Positions 62,748 to 64,000 of a stretch of DNA of 64,000 nt are shown piece after piece; position 1 is the first letter of the stretch; every line of letters starts with the position of its first letter. The DNA is from Kiloniella majae (GTDB lineage: Bacteria > Pseudomonadota > Alphaproteobacteria > Kiloniellales > Kiloniellaceae): NCBI RefSeq assembly GCF_002118315.1, contig NZ_MTSZ01000001.1, positions 124,001 through 188,000 on the forward strand, written 5' to 3'. Both the position numbers and the translations under genes were made by a program. The notes beneath the pieces were generated by a model that was not told where the DNA came from, did not search any database, and worked only from the letters and a program-made list of their open reading frames with translations.

Positions 62748-63689
62748 TTAAGATCCTGTAACGGGATGATTTTTAATCCAGTGGTTGGCGATATCAATAC
62801 GGCGCGCGCACCAGACATGATCGTGTGATTGAATGTAATCGACAAATTTCTTCAGACCAGCAAAGCGACCCGGGCGGCCGATCAAGCGACAGTGCAATCC
62901 GATGGACATCATCTTGGGTTCTTCCGCCCCCTCTTCGTAAAGAGTGTCAAAGGCATCCTTCAGGTAAGTGAAGAAGTGATCCCCGGTGTTGAACCCCTGT
63001 GCCGAGGCAAAACGCATGTCGTTGGTATCCAGAGTATAGGGCACGACAAGATGCGGCTTATCCACAACTTTTGACCAGAAGGGTAGATCATCAGAATAAT
63101 CATCAGCATCGTAAATAAAGCCGCCCTCTTCTGCGACCAGCTCGCGGGTGTTTTCCGATGTCCGTCCTGTGTACCAGCCCAACGGACGCTCGCCCGTTAT
63201 GCACTTCTGGATTTCTATCGCCTTTTGCATATGTTCACGCTCTTCTTCGCGCGACATACCGTGATAGTTGATCCAGCGATAACCATGACTACAGATTTCA
63301 TGGCCATCTTTCATCGCCGCTTCAATTACTCCAGGATGGCGCTCCATCGCCATAGCAACGGCAAAGAGCGTGATTGGAATATTGCGTTCTCTAAACAATT
63401 TCAGAATGCGCCAGACACCTGCACGGGATCCATATTCATAGATTGATTCCATGGACATATGTCGTGCGCTCTCAAAGGCCGCCGCGCCGATAATTTCGGA
63501 TAAAAAGGTTTCTGATGCCGGATCGCCGTGCAACACACAGTTCTCGCCACCCTCTTCATAATTGAGCACAAACTGTACCGCCACACGGGCTTTTCCCGGC
63601 CAGACAACAGTTGGTCTGTCGTTACCATAGCCCACAAGGTCTCTGGGATAGTTCTTTAAATCGTTAGGGGAATAATCAGAACTACTCAT
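62748..63689 (-). CDS. puuE: allantoinase PuuE (polysaccharide-deacetylase-like)
   Basis: 313 residues, NodB-like fold. VAVQFVLNYEEGGENCVLHGDPASE near residue 40, EYGSRAGVWRILKLF, EICSHGYRWINYHGMSREEE and GWYTGRTSENTRELVAEEGGF are the PuuE signatures; these enzymes lack the usual deacetylase metal-binding set. It hydrolyses allantoin to allantoate. It overlaps uraD by 4 bp (ATGA). It is unrelated in fold to the dihydropyrimidinase at 41318-42772. Confidence 0.95.
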   Translation of the reverse strand: MSSSDYSPNDLKNYPRDLVGYGNDRPTVVWPGKARVAVQFVLNYEEGGENCVLHGDPASETFLSEIIGAAAFESARHMSMESIYEYGSRAGVWRILKLFRERNIPITLFAVAMAMERHPGVIEAAMKDGHEICSHGYRWINYHGMSREEEREHMQKAIEIQKCITGERPLGWYTGRTSENTRELVAEEGGFIYDADDYSDDLPFWSKVVDKPHLVVPYTLDTNDMRFASAQGFNTGDHFFTYLKDAFDTLYEEGAEEPKMMSIGLHCRLIGRPGRFAGLKKFVDYIQSHDHVWCARRIDIANHWIKNHPVTGS

Positions 63690-64000
63690 CCTACTCTGTC
63701 CTCTAGCCGAAAGCGTATAATACGCGCAATCTGTTGCAGAGCCGTTTCAAACTCTTTGGCCTGATCATTTTCGAGACGCTCAACAAAAGCATCCAGTATC
63801 ATAAACTTCGTTGCCCCCTTCACCGCAAAGATGAAGGGAAAGCCAAAACGATCCAGATAGCGTTTGTTCAAATCAGTAAAGCGTTCGAACTCATCCTGGC
63901 TCAACTGATCAAGCCCAACGCCGGCCTGTTCGTTTTTGGAATCTTCTGTAAGCTCCCCCGATAAAGCAGCTTTTCCAGCCAGATCGGGATGTGCTCGGAT
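63686..64000 (-). CDS. uraD: OHCU decarboxylase, 5' end outside window
   Basis: The frame is open to the right edge, so only the C-terminal 104 residues are present. RAHPDLAGKAAL, NEQAGVGLDQLSQDEF and FGFPFIFAVKGATK match 2-oxo-4-hydroxy-4-carboxy-5-ureidoimidazoline decarboxylase, which forms S-allantoin in urate degradation. A TTG at 63904 is an internal codon, not the start. It is translationally coupled to puuE. Hydroxyisourate hydrolase and a urate oxidase would be expected beyond the window. Confidence 0.93.
   Translation of the reverse strand: MRAHPDLAGKAALSGELTEDSKNEQAGVGLDQLSQDEFERFTDLNKRYLDRFGFPFIFAVKGATKFMILDAFVERLENDQAKEFETALQQIARIIRFRLEDRVG

Noticed and set aside
1-64000. CRISPR array, tRNA/rRNA, prophage, insertion sequence or biosynthetic gene cluster
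   Set aside because: I looked for regularly spaced repeats, transposase or integrase motifs, cloverleaf-like elements and core biosynthetic enzymes and saw none; the window is metabolic and transport genes throughout.

Overview
This window comes from a heterotrophic, probably marine, alphaproteobacterium. That placement is inferred from gene content: OpgG/OpgH/OpgC glucan genes, RutR-controlled reductive pyrimidine degradation, CoA-acylating MmsA, group III truncated haemoglobin, DgcN/DgcA, and many periplasmic-binding-protein ABC importers. No rRNA, tRNA, CRISPR array, insertion sequence or phage gene was found. The DNA is gene-dense chromosome devoted mostly to uptake and catabolism of small nitrogen- and carbon-containing solutes. 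GC looks close to 45-50% by eye but was not computed.

Layout. 1-1.3 kb: 3' part of a TTC38-type TPR protein. 1.4-8.1 kb: a DUF1761 membrane protein, then osmoregulated periplasmic glucan genes (opgC plus a secreted esterase on the minus strand, opgG-opgH divergent), closed by a bidirectional terminator. 8.1-14.1 kb: a translationally coupled Nik/Opp-type ABC importer operon ending in an EamA-family exporter. 14.2-16.5 kb: an EnvZ/OmpR-type two-component system, divergent from a 10-kb sugar operon (16.7-26.5 kb). That operon encodes a GtsABCD-like hexose importer, a lactonase, an SDR dehydrogenase, a xylonate-dehydratase-type IlvD/Edd enzyme, KDG kinase and KDPG aldolase. Together they form a complete oxidative, semi-phosphorylated Entner-Doudoroff route. 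26.5-28 kb: a second TTC38-like protein.

28-31.1 kb: methionine gamma-lyase divergent from a TyrR-like activator. The intergenic region holds a sigma-54 promoter for the lyase, a perfect TyrR-type palindrome as upstream activating sequence, and further TyrR boxes over the regulator's own start. 31.4-36.8 kb: a chemoreceptor, a group III truncated haemoglobin, a stand-alone methyltetrahydrofolate:corrinoid methyltransferase-type protein and a secreted 5'-nucleotidase.

37-51.4 kb: a reductive pyrimidine catabolism island. It has PreT-PreA, dihydropyrimidinase, an N-carbamoyl-beta-alanine amidohydrolase, MmsA, a THI5/NMT1-type ABC importer that is a candidate pyrimidine transporter, and two tandem RutR-family regulators. 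The first regulator is preceded by two copies of the RutR operator. 51.7-57.5 kb: a candidate D-amino-acid metabolism locus with a lone amino-acid-binding protein, an Lrp-family regulator, and dgcN-dgcA-D-amino-acid transaminase-alanine racemase. 57.5-58.8 kb: two AT-rich DUF3592-like paralogues, the second broken by a frameshift in an A8 run. 58.8-64 kb: malate synthase G with ureide genes (ureidoglycolate lyase, allantoicase, PuuE allantoinase and a truncated uraD), so urate-derived glyoxylate can pass straight to malate.

The most original observations are the TyrR-like/sigma-54 wiring of methionine gamma-lyase, the D-amino-acid locus, the RutR duplication with its operators, and the A8 frameshift that restores a paralogue-like protein if read through in -1.
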